This document shows positions 1 through 7,643 of a stretch of DNA of 13,588 nucleotides, piece by piece; the first letter of the stretch is position 1, and each line of letters starts with the position of its first letter. A program made the position numbers and the translations under genes. The notes beneath the pieces were generated by a model, which searched no databases, was not told the origin of the DNA, and saw only the letters and a program-made list of their open reading frames with translations. This stretch comes from Methanosarcinales archaeon (GTDB taxonomy: Archaea > Halobacteriota > Syntropharchaeia > Alkanophagales > Methanospirareceae), in assembly GCA_003661125.1 (NCBI GenBank), contig QMVO01000017.1, positions 1-13,588 of the forward strand, written 5' to 3'.

Positions 1-438
1 ATTACAAAAACATGGGGCCGCTATGATCCAATAGATATAGCCGGAGGCATAAATGTAGCAAAAGAGTACGTAATTAGCAGTGGTAGTGTAATGGTTTCAA
101 AGGAGCAGATCATCGCATGGAATCCGGACATAATTCTGATTCATGGTGTATCACCGCCACATAGGATTTCAATAGACGATGTACTCGTAGACCCTGACTT
201 ACAGACGGTAAATGCTGTAAAAAACCGTAATGTCAATTATACAAAGGGCTACGCGATAGGCTGGGATCCCGCAACTGGTCTTACTGAGTGCTTTTACATG
301 GCTAAGCTCTTCCATCCAGATAAATTCGAAGATTTGAATGAAGAGGAAGAGGGGAATGAGATACTCGAGAAATTTTACGGCATTGATGGTCTTTACACAA
401 AGATGCTCGATTTGTCCGACCGTTACAGGTGGAGATAG
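1..438 (+). CDS. ABC transporter substrate-binding protein, C-terminal part (SBP-1, 5' cut by window edge)
   Basis: The frame is open from base 1, so this is the last 145 residues of a gene that begins outside the window; the first internal ATG (91) is not the start. The motifs are those of the second lobe of Peripla_BP_2 proteins: AGGINVAKE, then VSKEQIIAWNPDIIL, DPDLQTVNAVKN, GWDPATGL and FYMAKLFHPDKF. It ends in YRWR, a variant of the YRWE ending of its neighbours. It most resembles the C-terminal half of the protein at 3452-4675, sharing an ILIHG-x-S-x-PHR-x-SI segment. By analogy with the following genes it probably has a signal peptide and dockerin upstream, but that part is not visible. 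Likely role: extracytoplasmic capture of a metal chelate or tetrapyrrole; the ligand is unknown. Confidence 0.9.
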   Translation: MTKTWGRYDPIDIAGGINVAKEYVISSGSVMVSKEQIIAWNPDIILIHGVSPPHRISIDDVLVDPDLQTVNAVKNRNVNYTKGYAIGWDPATGLTECFYMAKLFHPDKFEDLNEEEEGNEILEKFYGIDGLYTKMLDLSDRYRWR

Positions 439-522
439 GGGGAAATGACTCAACATGTTCTCAGTAGAGAATACAGGACCGAGCAGTGAGACATTGGAGA
501 ATAGAGAGGCAGAAAAAGTTTG

Positions 523-541
523 TTTGAGGGGGATATTTTTT
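523..541 (+). terminator. Degenerate intergenic G-run/T-run element
   Basis: A G-run (GAGGGGG) is followed by TATTTTTT, at the place where the other spacers carry a hairpin. Here the pairing C-rich arm is lost (AACCT follows), so only the T-run remains. Archaeal RNA polymerase can terminate at T-runs without a hairpin, so this may still be a weak terminator. The call rests on position and on similarity to the other spacers. Confidence 0.3.
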
Positions 542-613
542 AACCTAAAAGAAGAAAGAAAGCGGTAGAAAATAGAAAATGTGTATGAAAATTTAGGAGG
601 TGATAAGAAAAAA

Positions 614-1906
614 ATGAAAATGAAAATGTTAGTATTAGTAGGAATAGCAGCATGCGTACTGCTACTGACATCTCCAGCGCTTGCAAGTGCTGGTTATTCA
701 AAAATTTACGGTAATGCAAACGAAGACGATATCCTCGATATGCGTGATGTAACGTACATAAAACTGGTAATATTTGGCAAGAAACCAGCTACGACTTTTG
801 CAGATGCGAACTATGACGGCAAAATAAGCATGCTGGATGTGGGACAGACAAAGTTGATTATACTGGGTAAGGAGAAGACGCTTACGATTGTAGATATAGG
901 TGATAGGACGGTGACGGTGCCAAGGCCAATAGAACGAGTCGTTTCTTGCGCTCTGCCATGTACCCGAGTAATTGTTGCACTTGAAGGATGTGATCAACTC
1001 GTAGGCTCGGAATTTAGCAGGACCCCTGGCGTTCCTTCTATTGGTCCTTGCATTGGCGAGTTGGCGTTTGCATGTGATGGGGAAATATTGGAAAAAGTCA
1101 CGAACGTGGGTTGGGGCTCTGCTGTGAATGCGGAATTAATAGTATCTCTGAAGCCCGATGTGATTATTGCTGGCAGAGTCGCTAATGCGGATGCATTGCA
1201 AGAAAAGACAGATGTCCCGGTTGTAACGGGGCGCTACCAGGGTTACCTCGGGGGTCCCGGTTTTTACAATCAAATCGAACTAATAGGAACAGTATTAGGA
1301 AAAGAGAAAGAGGCGGAAGAGCTGATTTTATATATGAAAGAAAAAATCGCTGAGGTGACAGACGTTACATCTGAGATACCAAATAGTAAAAAGCCGCGAG
1401 TATATTTCGCGGCTCGTGATGGTGGTCGAATGGGAGGCTTTACAAAAACCGGTTACTACGATGCCATTGATCTAGCCGGAGGCATAAATGTAGCAAAGGA
1501 CTGCCCACTTTTTGATACCTATTGCGAATTTGACGTTTCAAAAGAGCAGATCATCGCATGGAATCCTGATATAATCCTCCAAAAGTGCCATACGAGCAAT
1601 CCTCCATCAGCCACGCAGATCACAATTGAGGATATACTGGAAGACCCCTTATTACAGACTGTAAATGCTGTAAAGAATGGCAGTGTCTATTATTGTGGAG
1701 CCACGGCTAGGGGCTATCCGATTCAAAGATATATTCCAGAGACTATGTATTTTGCTAAACTCTTCCATCCAGAGAAATTCAAGGACTTGAATCTAGAGAA
1801 AGAGGGGAACGAGGTAATGGAAAGATTTTTCAAAGCTGATGGACTCTATACCTGGTATGCTGATGAAACAGGATGGCTTCGAGACTTTATAGAGAGTCAG
1901 GAGTAG
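614..1906 (+). CDS. Dockerin-bearing ABC transporter substrate-binding protein, cysteine-rich (SBP-2)
   Basis: 430 residues. The start at 614 is preferred over an in-frame GTG at 581, because AGGAGGTGA lies at 595-603 and this start gives the signal peptide seen in all paralogues. Layout: signal peptide 1-26 (cleavage near ALA/SAG or ASA/GYS, no lipobox Cys); type I dockerin about 30-86 with two 12-residue Ca loops (N34, N36, D38, D45 and D64, N66, D68, D75); Peripla_BP_2 domain from about 97 (PRPIERVV, LKPDVII, DLAGGINVAKD, SKEQIIAWNPDII). It is the odd member of the array. It has nine cysteines in the mature part (112, 116, 126, 146, 154, 297, 304, 325, 361), lacks the conserved GWD segment, and lacks the YRWE C-terminus (it ends FIESQE). 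Disulfides or a metal site are possible. Ligand unknown; the secreted SBP role is secure from the motifs. Confidence 0.93.
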   Translation: MKMKMLVLVGIAACVLLLTSPALASAGYSKIYGNANEDDILDMRDVTYIKLVIFGKKPATTFADANYDGKISMLDVGQTKLIILGKEKTLTIVDIGDRTVTVPRPIERVVSCALPCTRVIVALEGCDQLVGSEFSRTPGVPSIGPCIGELAFACDGEILEKVTNVGWGSAVNAELIVSLKPDVIIAGRVANADALQEKTDVPVVTGRYQGYLGGPGFYNQIELIGTVLGKEKEAEELILYMKEKIAEVTDVTSEIPNSKKPRVYFAARDGGRMGGFTKTGYYDAIDLAGGINVAKDCPLFDTYCEFDVSKEQIIAWNPDIILQKCHTSNPPSATQITIEDILEDPLLQTVNAVKNGSVYYCGATARGYPIQRYIPETMYFAKLFHPEKFKDLNLEKEGNEVMERFFKADGLYTWYADETGWLRDFIESQE

Positions 1907-1967
1907 AGCGTACAGGAACACGCCGAGAGGTGTGACAAAGATAAAAAAATATGCAAAGCTTGTTGGA

Positions 1968-1987
1968 GGAGAATTTTTATTTTCTCC
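1968..1987 (+). terminator. Intergenic hairpin with T-rich loop
   Basis: Arms GGAGAA (1968-1973) and TTCTCC (1982-1987) enclose TTTTTATT. It lies 61 bp past the stop of the preceding gene and corresponds in position to hairpins at 3349, 6106, 7515 and 8995. It could act as a terminator through the T-run, or as an RNA processing or stability element; the sequence alone does not decide. Confidence 0.45.
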
Positions 1988-2011
1988 CCAAAAAGGATGT
2001 GGAACAAAGAA

Positions 2012-2028
2012 GCGCCGAGGAGGGGCGC
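2012..2028 (+). promoter_or_regulatory. Leader hairpin with GAGGAGG loop, copy 1
   Basis: GCGCC (2012-2016), loop GAGGAGG (2017-2023), GGCGC (2024-2028), 43 nt before the ATG at 2072. The same structure recurs at 6152-6170 with the loop unchanged and the closing pair changed from C-G to T-A, a compensatory change that supports a real RNA stem. The purine loop resembles a Shine-Dalgarno sequence. Function unknown; a role in translation control is inference. Confidence 0.5.
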
Positions 2029-2071
2029 GATACAAATACCCAAACAAAAAGGAGGTGATAAAAAGAAAAAA

Positions 2072-3286
2072 ATGAAAACGAAAACCACAATATTAGTAGG
2101 AATAGCAATATGCACAATTCTGCTAACATCCCCAGCGCTTGCAAGTGCTGGTTATTCAAAGATTTACGGTAATGCAAACGAAGACGATGTCCTTGATATG
2201 CGGGACGTAACGTACATAAAACTTGTAATCTTCGGTAAGAAACCAGCCACGACTTTTGCAGATGCAAACTACGATGGCAAAATAAGCATGCTGGATGTGG
2301 GTCAGACAAAGTTGATCATTCTTGGTAAGGAGAAGAAGCTTACGCTTGTTGATATGGCTGATAGAACAGTGACGGTGCCCAGGCCAATAGAGCGAATAGT
2401 TTCTCCCTCACTAGATGGTGTCAGAACAGTTGTACAGCTTGGTGCCGCGGATAAAATCGTGGGAGTCCCCGATCGTCTTGTGTGTGAGAATGTACGTTTA
2501 CCCGCAGTAGTACGTCCCGAGCTTACAGAACTTCCTGCCGTCGGTTGGCGGGAGATAAATGTAGAGCTAATAGCATCCCTAAAACCTGATGTGATTTTTG
2601 GTTCGTCAACGTATGCCGATGCGCTACAAGAAAATACAGGTATCCCCGTTGTTTGCCTTTGGACCCAAGGAAGTCTTGATTTTAGAATATATAGACTCGT
2701 GGGTACGGTTATAGGGAAGGAGAAAAGGGCTGAAGAGCTGATCTTATATGCAAGCGAAGAACTCGATAAAGTAACGGAAGTCACATCACAAATACCCGAA
2801 GATGAGAAGCCACGAGTATATATGGAGCTGTACAGAAATTTCATTACTCCGATTCGCTATGACCCTATAGAACTAGCTGGGGGCATAAATGTAGCAAAAG
2901 ATTGTGCCGGCGTATATTCAGTACAGATTTCAAAGGAGCAGATCATTGCTTGGAATCCTGACATAATTATGCTTCAAAGAATGTGGACTAAGCCTGGTAA
3001 TCCCTATCCAAAAGTCCAAGTCGAAGGTATATTATCCGACCCAGACTACCAGACCCTATATGCAGTGAAGAATCGTAAAGTCTATCATACAATTGGTCAC
3101 AGTGCTGGCTGGGACCCAGCAACAGGCGTTGTTGAGACTTTTTACATGGCTAAACTATTCCATCCCGACAAATTCAGAGATTTAGATATGGAAAAAGAGG
3201 GTAACGAGATACTTGAGAGATTTTACGGAGCTGAAGGTCTTTATACAGCCATGGCTGAGGGGCGTCGCCTTCACAGGTGGGAATAG
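2072..3286 (+). CDS. Dockerin-bearing ABC transporter substrate-binding protein (SBP-3)
   Basis: 404 residues from the ATG at 2072, which follows AGGAGGTGA (2050-2058) and an A-rich spacer. The frame also stays open to an ATG at 1997, but that would add 25 basic residues before the signal peptide and has no ribosome site. Layout: signal peptide 1-26, dockerin about 30-86 (loops N34-D45 and D64-D75), Peripla_BP_2 domain about 97-404. Motifs are ELPAVGW (154-159), NVELIASLKPDVIF (163-176), IPVV (191-194), ELAGGINVAKD (267-277), SKEQIIAWNPDII (287-299) and GWDPATG (346-352), with HRWE at the end. It has three cysteines in the mature part. Exported SBP of the Fe-siderophore/cobalamin class with unknown ligand. 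No transporter membrane parts lie nearby, so it must deliver to a distant permease or act only in capture. Confidence 0.93.
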   Translation: MKTKTTILVGIAICTILLTSPALASAGYSKIYGNANEDDVLDMRDVTYIKLVIFGKKPATTFADANYDGKISMLDVGQTKLIILGKEKKLTLVDMADRTVTVPRPIERIVSPSLDGVRTVVQLGAADKIVGVPDRLVCENVRLPAVVRPELTELPAVGWREINVELIASLKPDVIFGSSTYADALQENTGIPVVCLWTQGSLDFRIYRLVGTVIGKEKRAEELILYASEELDKVTEVTSQIPEDEKPRVYMELYRNFITPIRYDPIELAGGINVAKDCAGVYSVQISKEQIIAWNPDIIMLQRMWTKPGNPYPKVQVEGILSDPDYQTLYAVKNRKVYHTIGHSAGWDPATGVVETFYMAKLFHPDKFRDLDMEKEGNEILERFYGAEGLYTAMAEGRRLHRWE

Positions 3287-3348
3287 AAGATGTCTGCGAT
3301 AGGTAGCACAGGAACGAGTAGTGAGGTAGAAGAAGAAAAAAGTTTGTT

Positions 3349-3373
3349 GGAGGGGATTTTTTTTATTTCCTCC
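3349..3373 (+). terminator. Intergenic hairpin with poly-T loop
   Basis: GGAGGGGAT (3349-3357) pairs with ATTTCCTCC (3365-3373) through nine base pairs, two of them G-U, around a loop of seven T. It lies 62 bp after the preceding stop and 78 bp before the next ATG. It is the longest stem of the hairpin family in these spacers. A terminator or processing site is likely. Confidence 0.5.
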
Positions 3374-3451
3374 TCCTGAACCTGAAGGAAGAAAGAGAGT
3401 GGTAGAAAATAGAAAATATGTATGAAAAATAGGAGGTGAAAAAAGAAAAAA

Positions 3452-4675
3452 ATGAAAACGAAAATGTTAGTATTGGTAGGAATAGCAGTATGTGCAATTT
3501 TGCTGGCTTCTCCAGCGCTTGCAAGTGCTGGTTATTCAAAGATTTACGGTAATGCAAACGAAGACGATGTCCTTGATATGCGGGACGTAACGTACATAAA
3601 ACTGGTAATCTTCGGCAAGAAACCAGCTACGGATTTTGCAGATGCGAACTATGACGGCAAAATAAGCATGCTGGATGTGGGTCAGACAAAGTTGATCATT
3701 CTTGGTAAGGAGAAGAAGCTTACGCTTGTAGATCAGTCGGATAGAACGGTGACGGTGCCAAGACCGATAGAACGAGTGGTTACTCTCTTTCCATCGATTA
3801 CCAGAGTAATTCTTGCGCTTGATGGATGCGATAGACTTGTAGGGGTATCAAGCACTACGACTTCTGGTAAGTATGCCAATAGAATGATAATGTTACAAGC
3901 ATATCCCGAGCTTTTAGAACTTCCTAACACAGGTTCGCACCGAGATCCCAACGCAGAGCAAATATTATCACTAAAACCCGATGTGATTTTTGGTTATAGT
4001 AGACGCTTAGAGTGGTGCGACCCAATCCAAGAGAAAACAGGTATTCCCGTTGTAGGCATATATCTAAACCCAAATCTTGCAAGTGGCTGTTTCGAATCAT
4101 ATAGACTCGCAGGTAAGGTTTTGGGGAAGGAGGAAAGGGCTGAAGAGCTAATTGAATTCAATGAAGAAAAATTTGCGGAATTAAGAGAAGTCACATCGCA
4201 AATACCAGATAGTGAAAAGCCAAGAGTACATCTTGCGTTCTGGGGTTCAATTACAAAAAGTCCAGGTTCCTATTACCCCGTAGAGCTTGCCGGTGGTATA
4301 AATGTAATAAGTAGTGAGTCGTCAGTGACTGTCTCAAAAGAGCAGGTCATCGCATGGAATCCAGACTTTATCCTGATTCACGGGCCGTCAGCGCCGCATA
4401 GGCTTTCAATAGAGGATGTACTGTCAGACCCTGACTTACAGACCATAAATGCGGTAAAGAGCAAAAAGGTCTATTACACAAAAGGCCACTTTATAGGTTG
4501 GGACCCGGCAACAGGTCTTACTGAAGCTTTTTATATGGCTAAGCTCTTCCATCCAGATGCGTTTAAAGATTCGGATGTGGAGGAAAAAGGTAACAGGATA
4601 CTCAAGAAATTCTACAGAGCTGATAGTCTATATACCTGGTTGCTTGAGAATTCTGATCTCTACAGGTGGGAATAG
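3452..4675 (+). CDS. Dockerin-bearing ABC transporter substrate-binding protein (SBP-4)
   Basis: 407 residues; the ATG at 3452 follows AGGAGGTGA (3431-3439) and an A-rich spacer. Signal peptide 1-26, dockerin about 30-86 with both Ca loops intact, Peripla_BP_2 domain about 97-407. Motifs are ELLELPNTGS (153-162), AEQILSLKPDVIF (168-180), ELAGGINV (278-285), VSKEQVIAWNPDFIL (294-308), GWDPATGL (349-356) and a terminal YRWE. Its second lobe closely matches the partial gene at 1-438, so these two are close paralogues separated by less similar copies. Only 48 bp without a hairpin separate it from the next gene, so the two are probably one transcript. Ligand unknown. Confidence 0.93.
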   Translation: MKTKMLVLVGIAVCAILLASPALASAGYSKIYGNANEDDVLDMRDVTYIKLVIFGKKPATDFADANYDGKISMLDVGQTKLIILGKEKKLTLVDQSDRTVTVPRPIERVVTLFPSITRVILALDGCDRLVGVSSTTTSGKYANRMIMLQAYPELLELPNTGSHRDPNAEQILSLKPDVIFGYSRRLEWCDPIQEKTGIPVVGIYLNPNLASGCFESYRLAGKVLGKEERAEELIEFNEEKFAELREVTSQIPDSEKPRVHLAFWGSITKSPGSYYPVELAGGINVISSESSVTVSKEQVIAWNPDFILIHGPSAPHRLSIEDVLSDPDLQTINAVKSKKVYYTKGHFIGWDPATGLTEAFYMAKLFHPDAFKDSDVEEKGNRILKKFYRADSLYTWLLENSDLYRWE

Positions 4676-4723
4676 GCAGGAATGAAAAAAAAATGAAAAA
4701 TTAGGAGGTGAAAAAAAGAAAAA

Positions 4724-6016
4724 ATGAAAAAGAAAACGTTAGTGTTGGTAGGAATAGCAGTTTGCACAATGCTACTGACTTCTCCAGTGCTTGCAAGTGC
4801 TGGTTATTCAAAGATTTACGGCAATGCAAACGAAGACGATGTCCTCGATATGCGGGACGTAACGTACATAAAACTGGTAATATTTGGCAAGAAACCAGCT
4901 ACGGATTTTGCAGATGCAAACTATGACGGCAAAATAAGCATGCTGGATGTGGGTCAGACAAAGTTGATCATTCTTGGTAAGGAGAAGAAACTTACGCTTG
5001 TGGATCAGGCTGACAGAACGGTGACGGTTAATATGCCAGTAGAACGAGTGATTTGTGCTGATCTGTTAGATGGCATCACCACGCTTGTGCAACTTGGTGC
5101 CGACGATAAAATCGTAGGGATAACCGAAGGCATCAGGAAGAACGGATATGGGCAACTGACAAATCCGGATCCAGGTAGCTGGTGGACTCCGCTTCAGATA
5201 GCAGCACCCGGGCTTAAGGATCCCCCCACAGTAGGCACATGGAAAGTTCCAAACCTGGAGATGATGGTCTCCTTGAAGCCCGATGTGATCTTTGTTTACT
5301 GCGCCAGGAATCTGGATACCCCAGATAGGATCAGGGACAAGACCGGAATTTCCACCGTATGCTTGAGCAATCTGGGCGGGAGCAGCTTTGCAAATTTCGA
5401 TAACTTGGAGATTTACAGGCTCGTGGGCTGGATTGTAGGGAGACAAAACGAGGCTGAGGATCTGATCTCATACATCAGGGAGAAGTTAGAGGAGATAACA
5501 GAAGTTACAGCAGATATACCTGACAGTGATAAACCACGCGTGTACATGGTAGGCTGGAAGCCGTATCTCACGAGAACCCCGCTTTATTATGGTCCCATAG
5601 ATATGGCAGGGGGTATAAATGTAGCAGAAGGGTCTGAGGCTGATTTCATAATGGTGGATGTCTCAAAAGAGCAGATTATCGCGTTGAATCCTGATATAAT
5701 CGTGATCCATCGAGTACCAACCTCCAAGTCCCATGTGTGGGGAAACTCTGTAGAAGAGATACTCGCAGACCCCGATTTACAGTCGATAAATGCCGTAAAG
5801 AACAAAAGAGTCTATTATACAAAAGGGTTTTGTGCTGGTTGGGATCCCGCAACAGGCCTTGCTGAGACTTTTTATCTGGCTAAGCTCTTTCACCCCGATA
5901 AATTCGCATATCTGGATGTAGAAAAAGAGGGTAACGAGATACTCGAGAGATTCTACGGCGTTGAGGGTCTTTATACAGAGATGGCTGAGCGGTGTGAGTT
6001 TTACAGGTGGGAATAA
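4724..6016 (+). CDS. Dockerin-bearing ABC transporter substrate-binding protein (SBP-5)
   Basis: 430 residues; the ATG at 4724 follows AGGAGGTGA (4703-4711). Signal peptide and dockerin match the paralogues. The repeated block ends early here, reading VNMPVERVI in place of VPRPIERVV. The SBP domain carries extra residues in the first lobe, including a Trp/Pro-rich stretch (PDPGSWWTPLQ), which explains its greater length. Family motifs include LEMMVSLKPDVIF, DMAGGINVAEG, VSKEQIIALNPDII (Leu where the others have Trp), GWDPATGL and a terminal YRWE. It has five cysteines in the mature part. It probably shares a transcript with 3452-4675. The changed cleft loops suggest a different or larger ligand, which is inference. 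Confidence 0.92.
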   Translation: MKKKTLVLVGIAVCTMLLTSPVLASAGYSKIYGNANEDDVLDMRDVTYIKLVIFGKKPATDFADANYDGKISMLDVGQTKLIILGKEKKLTLVDQADRTVTVNMPVERVICADLLDGITTLVQLGADDKIVGITEGIRKNGYGQLTNPDPGSWWTPLQIAAPGLKDPPTVGTWKVPNLEMMVSLKPDVIFVYCARNLDTPDRIRDKTGISTVCLSNLGGSSFANFDNLEIYRLVGWIVGRQNEAEDLISYIREKLEEITEVTADIPDSDKPRVYMVGWKPYLTRTPLYYGPIDMAGGINVAEGSEADFIMVDVSKEQIIALNPDIIVIHRVPTSKSHVWGNSVEEILADPDLQSINAVKNKRVYYTKGFCAGWDPATGLAETFYLAKLFHPDKFAYLDVEKEGNEILERFYGVEGLYTEMAERCEFYRWE

Positions 6017-6105
6017 AAGGGGTGTATCTTTAAGATGTCATCAGTAGAAAGCACAGGAACGAACAGTGAGGTAGAGGAGAACTGCGAAAATATGAAAAAT
6101 TTGTT

Positions 6106-6128
6106 GAGGGGGATTTTTTTATTCCCTC
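6106..6128 (+). terminator. Intergenic hairpin with T-rich loop
   Basis: GAGGGGG (6106-6112) pairs with TTCCCTC (6122-6128) through seven pairs, two of them G-U, around ATTTTTTTA. It lies 90 bp after the preceding stop and is a member of the hairpin family found in the other long spacers. Confidence 0.5.
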
Positions 6129-6151
6129 TCTAAAAGGATGAGGAGGAAAGA

Positions 6152-6170
6152 AGCGCTGAGGAGGAGCGCT
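6152..6170 (+). promoter_or_regulatory. Leader hairpin with GAGGAGG loop, copy 2
   Basis: AGCGCT (6152-6157), loop GAGGAGG (6158-6164), AGCGCT (6165-6170): a perfect six-pair stem 43 nt before the ATG at 6213. It has the same position and the same loop as the copy at 2012-2028, with the inner pair changed together. The flanking leader (AATACCCAAACAAAAAGGAGG) is shared with that copy. Confidence 0.5.
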
Positions 6171-6212
6171 ATAGGAATACCCAAACAAAAAGGAGGTGAA
6201 AAAAAGAAAAAA

Positions 6213-7436
6213 ATGAAAACGAAAACCGCAATATTAGTAGGAATAGCAATATGCACAATTCTGCTCACATCACCGGCGCTTGCAAGTGCTGGTTATTCAA
6301 AGATTTACGGCAATGCAAACGAAGACGATGTCCTTGATATGCGGGACGTAACGTACATAAAACTGGTAATTTTCGGTAAGAAACCAGCGACTACTTTAGC
6401 AGATGCGAACTATGACGGCAAAATAAGCATGCTGGATGTGGGTCAGACAAAGTTGATCATTCTTGGTAAGGAGAAGAAGCTCACACTCAAAGATCAAGCG
6501 GATAGAACGGTGACGGTACCAAGGCCAATAGAGAGGGTTGTTCCTCTCGGCCCCCCTGCTCTGAGAGATACAGTGATATTAGGCGCTGCGGATAAAGTAG
6601 TTGGGATTGATATTCACAGTGTGCGTGGACGGCACTTCTGCGTGCAAGCACATCCTGAACTTATGGATCTTCCAACCGTAGGTTCCCATAGAGAGCCAAA
6701 TGTGGAAGCAATTGTTAACCTTAAGCCTGACGTTGTTTTTGTCTTTCATGCAGCAGCCGACCCCATACAGGAGCAGACGGGCATCCCGGTAGTTTCTTTG
6801 TCGGGTGTACGCTCTGATATTAGAGAGTTTAGCAAGACTTATGTATCACTGAGGCTGGCAGGCAAAGTGCTTGGAAAAGAAGACAGGGCTGAGTGGTTAA
6901 TCTCATACGTAGAAGGTAAGCTGGATCGGATAAGAAAAATCACAGACGAAATCCCTGAGGAAGAAAAGCCGAAGGTTTATGCTCTTGTTGCCTACGGAAT
7001 AAAAGATACAAGGATTTATGCCCCAGTAGAATGGGCGGGGGGCAGGAATGTGGCTAAAGAGTACTTGATATCGCACGGTCTGTACTCTGCACAGATAAAT
7101 CCAGAACAAGTAATTGCCTGGAACCCTGATGTAATATTCCTCGGCGGTAGTGGTAAAGCGGTCGCTAAACTCCTGGAAGTTCATCCCGGTCTCGAGGTAA
7201 CGAAAGCCGTAAAGGAAGGGAAAGTTTATCAAATCTTTGGGCCGTACGTCTGTTGGGATCTAATTCAAATGCCAGTGGAGACATACTATATGGCTAAGCT
7301 TCTTCATCCGGACAGGTTCCAGGATCTCGATGTGGAAAAGGAAGCAAACAGGATGTTTAAAGAAGTTTATGGCGTGGACGATTTATACAACAAAGTGCAA
7401 GAAGCCAGGGGATTAGAGCTTTACCGCTGGGAGTAA
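6213..7436 (+). CDS. Dockerin-bearing ABC transporter substrate-binding protein (SBP-6)
   Basis: 407 residues from the ATG at 6213, preceded by AGGAGGTGA (6191-6199). An in-frame ATG at 6138 would add 25 residues ahead of the signal peptide and has no ribosome site. Signal peptide 1-26, dockerin about 30-86, Peripla_BP_2 domain after about 97. It forms a subgroup with the next gene: AGGRNVAKEY replaces AGGINVAK, INPEQVIAWNPDVIF replaces the SKEQ motif, and the GWD region reads CWDLIQMPVETYYMAKLLHP. Both end in EARGLELYRWE. Its differences from the next protein cluster in a few loops on an otherwise almost unchanged scaffold. Secreted ligand-binding protein; ligand unknown. Confidence 0.93.
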   Translation: MKTKTAILVGIAICTILLTSPALASAGYSKIYGNANEDDVLDMRDVTYIKLVIFGKKPATTLADANYDGKISMLDVGQTKLIILGKEKKLTLKDQADRTVTVPRPIERVVPLGPPALRDTVILGAADKVVGIDIHSVRGRHFCVQAHPELMDLPTVGSHREPNVEAIVNLKPDVVFVFHAAADPIQEQTGIPVVSLSGVRSDIREFSKTYVSLRLAGKVLGKEDRAEWLISYVEGKLDRIRKITDEIPEEEKPKVYALVAYGIKDTRIYAPVEWAGGRNVAKEYLISHGLYSAQINPEQVIAWNPDVIFLGGSGKAVAKLLEVHPGLEVTKAVKEGKVYQIFGPYVCWDLIQMPVETYYMAKLLHPDRFQDLDVEKEANRMFKEVYGVDDLYNKVQEARGLELYRWE

Positions 7437-7514
7437 AAGGAGGCACTACAAAAAGTGAAAAAGATAAGCGAAAATGGGGCATGGCATGAGACAAAAACTG
7501 AAAAAGGTTTATTG

Positions 7515-7534
7515 GAGGGGATTTTTTCCCCCTC
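7515..7534 (+). terminator. Intergenic hairpin with T-rich loop
   Basis: GAGGGG (7515-7520) pairs perfectly with CCCCTC (7529-7534) around ATTTTTTC. It lies 78 bp after the preceding stop and belongs to the same hairpin family as the other long spacers. Confidence 0.5.
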
Positions 7535-7643
7535 TTCATTGCAAAACACAGAGGAGGTTATAAGGAAAGATGAGAAAAGAAAAGGAAATAATAGAAGGAG
7601 AGAGTATGGGTAAAAAAAATTTAGGAGGGGAAAAAAAGAAAAA

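Noticed and set aside
1997..2071. N-terminal extension of SBP-3 (and the equivalent 6138-6212 of SBP-6) as true start
   Set aside because: The two extensions are similar, but no ribosome site precedes the upstream ATG. An ideal AGGAGGTGA precedes the inner ATG, and the extension would bury the signal peptide. The similarity is explained by the shared RNA leader.
7455..7614. GTG-started open frame of about 50 codons in the spacer before SBP-7, with a partly conserved copy in the next spacer
   Set aside because: The copy after SBP-7 has a one-base indel in the T-run that shifts the frame, and all five base differences in the aligned first part change an amino acid with none silent. This fits a non-coding RNA element, not a protein.
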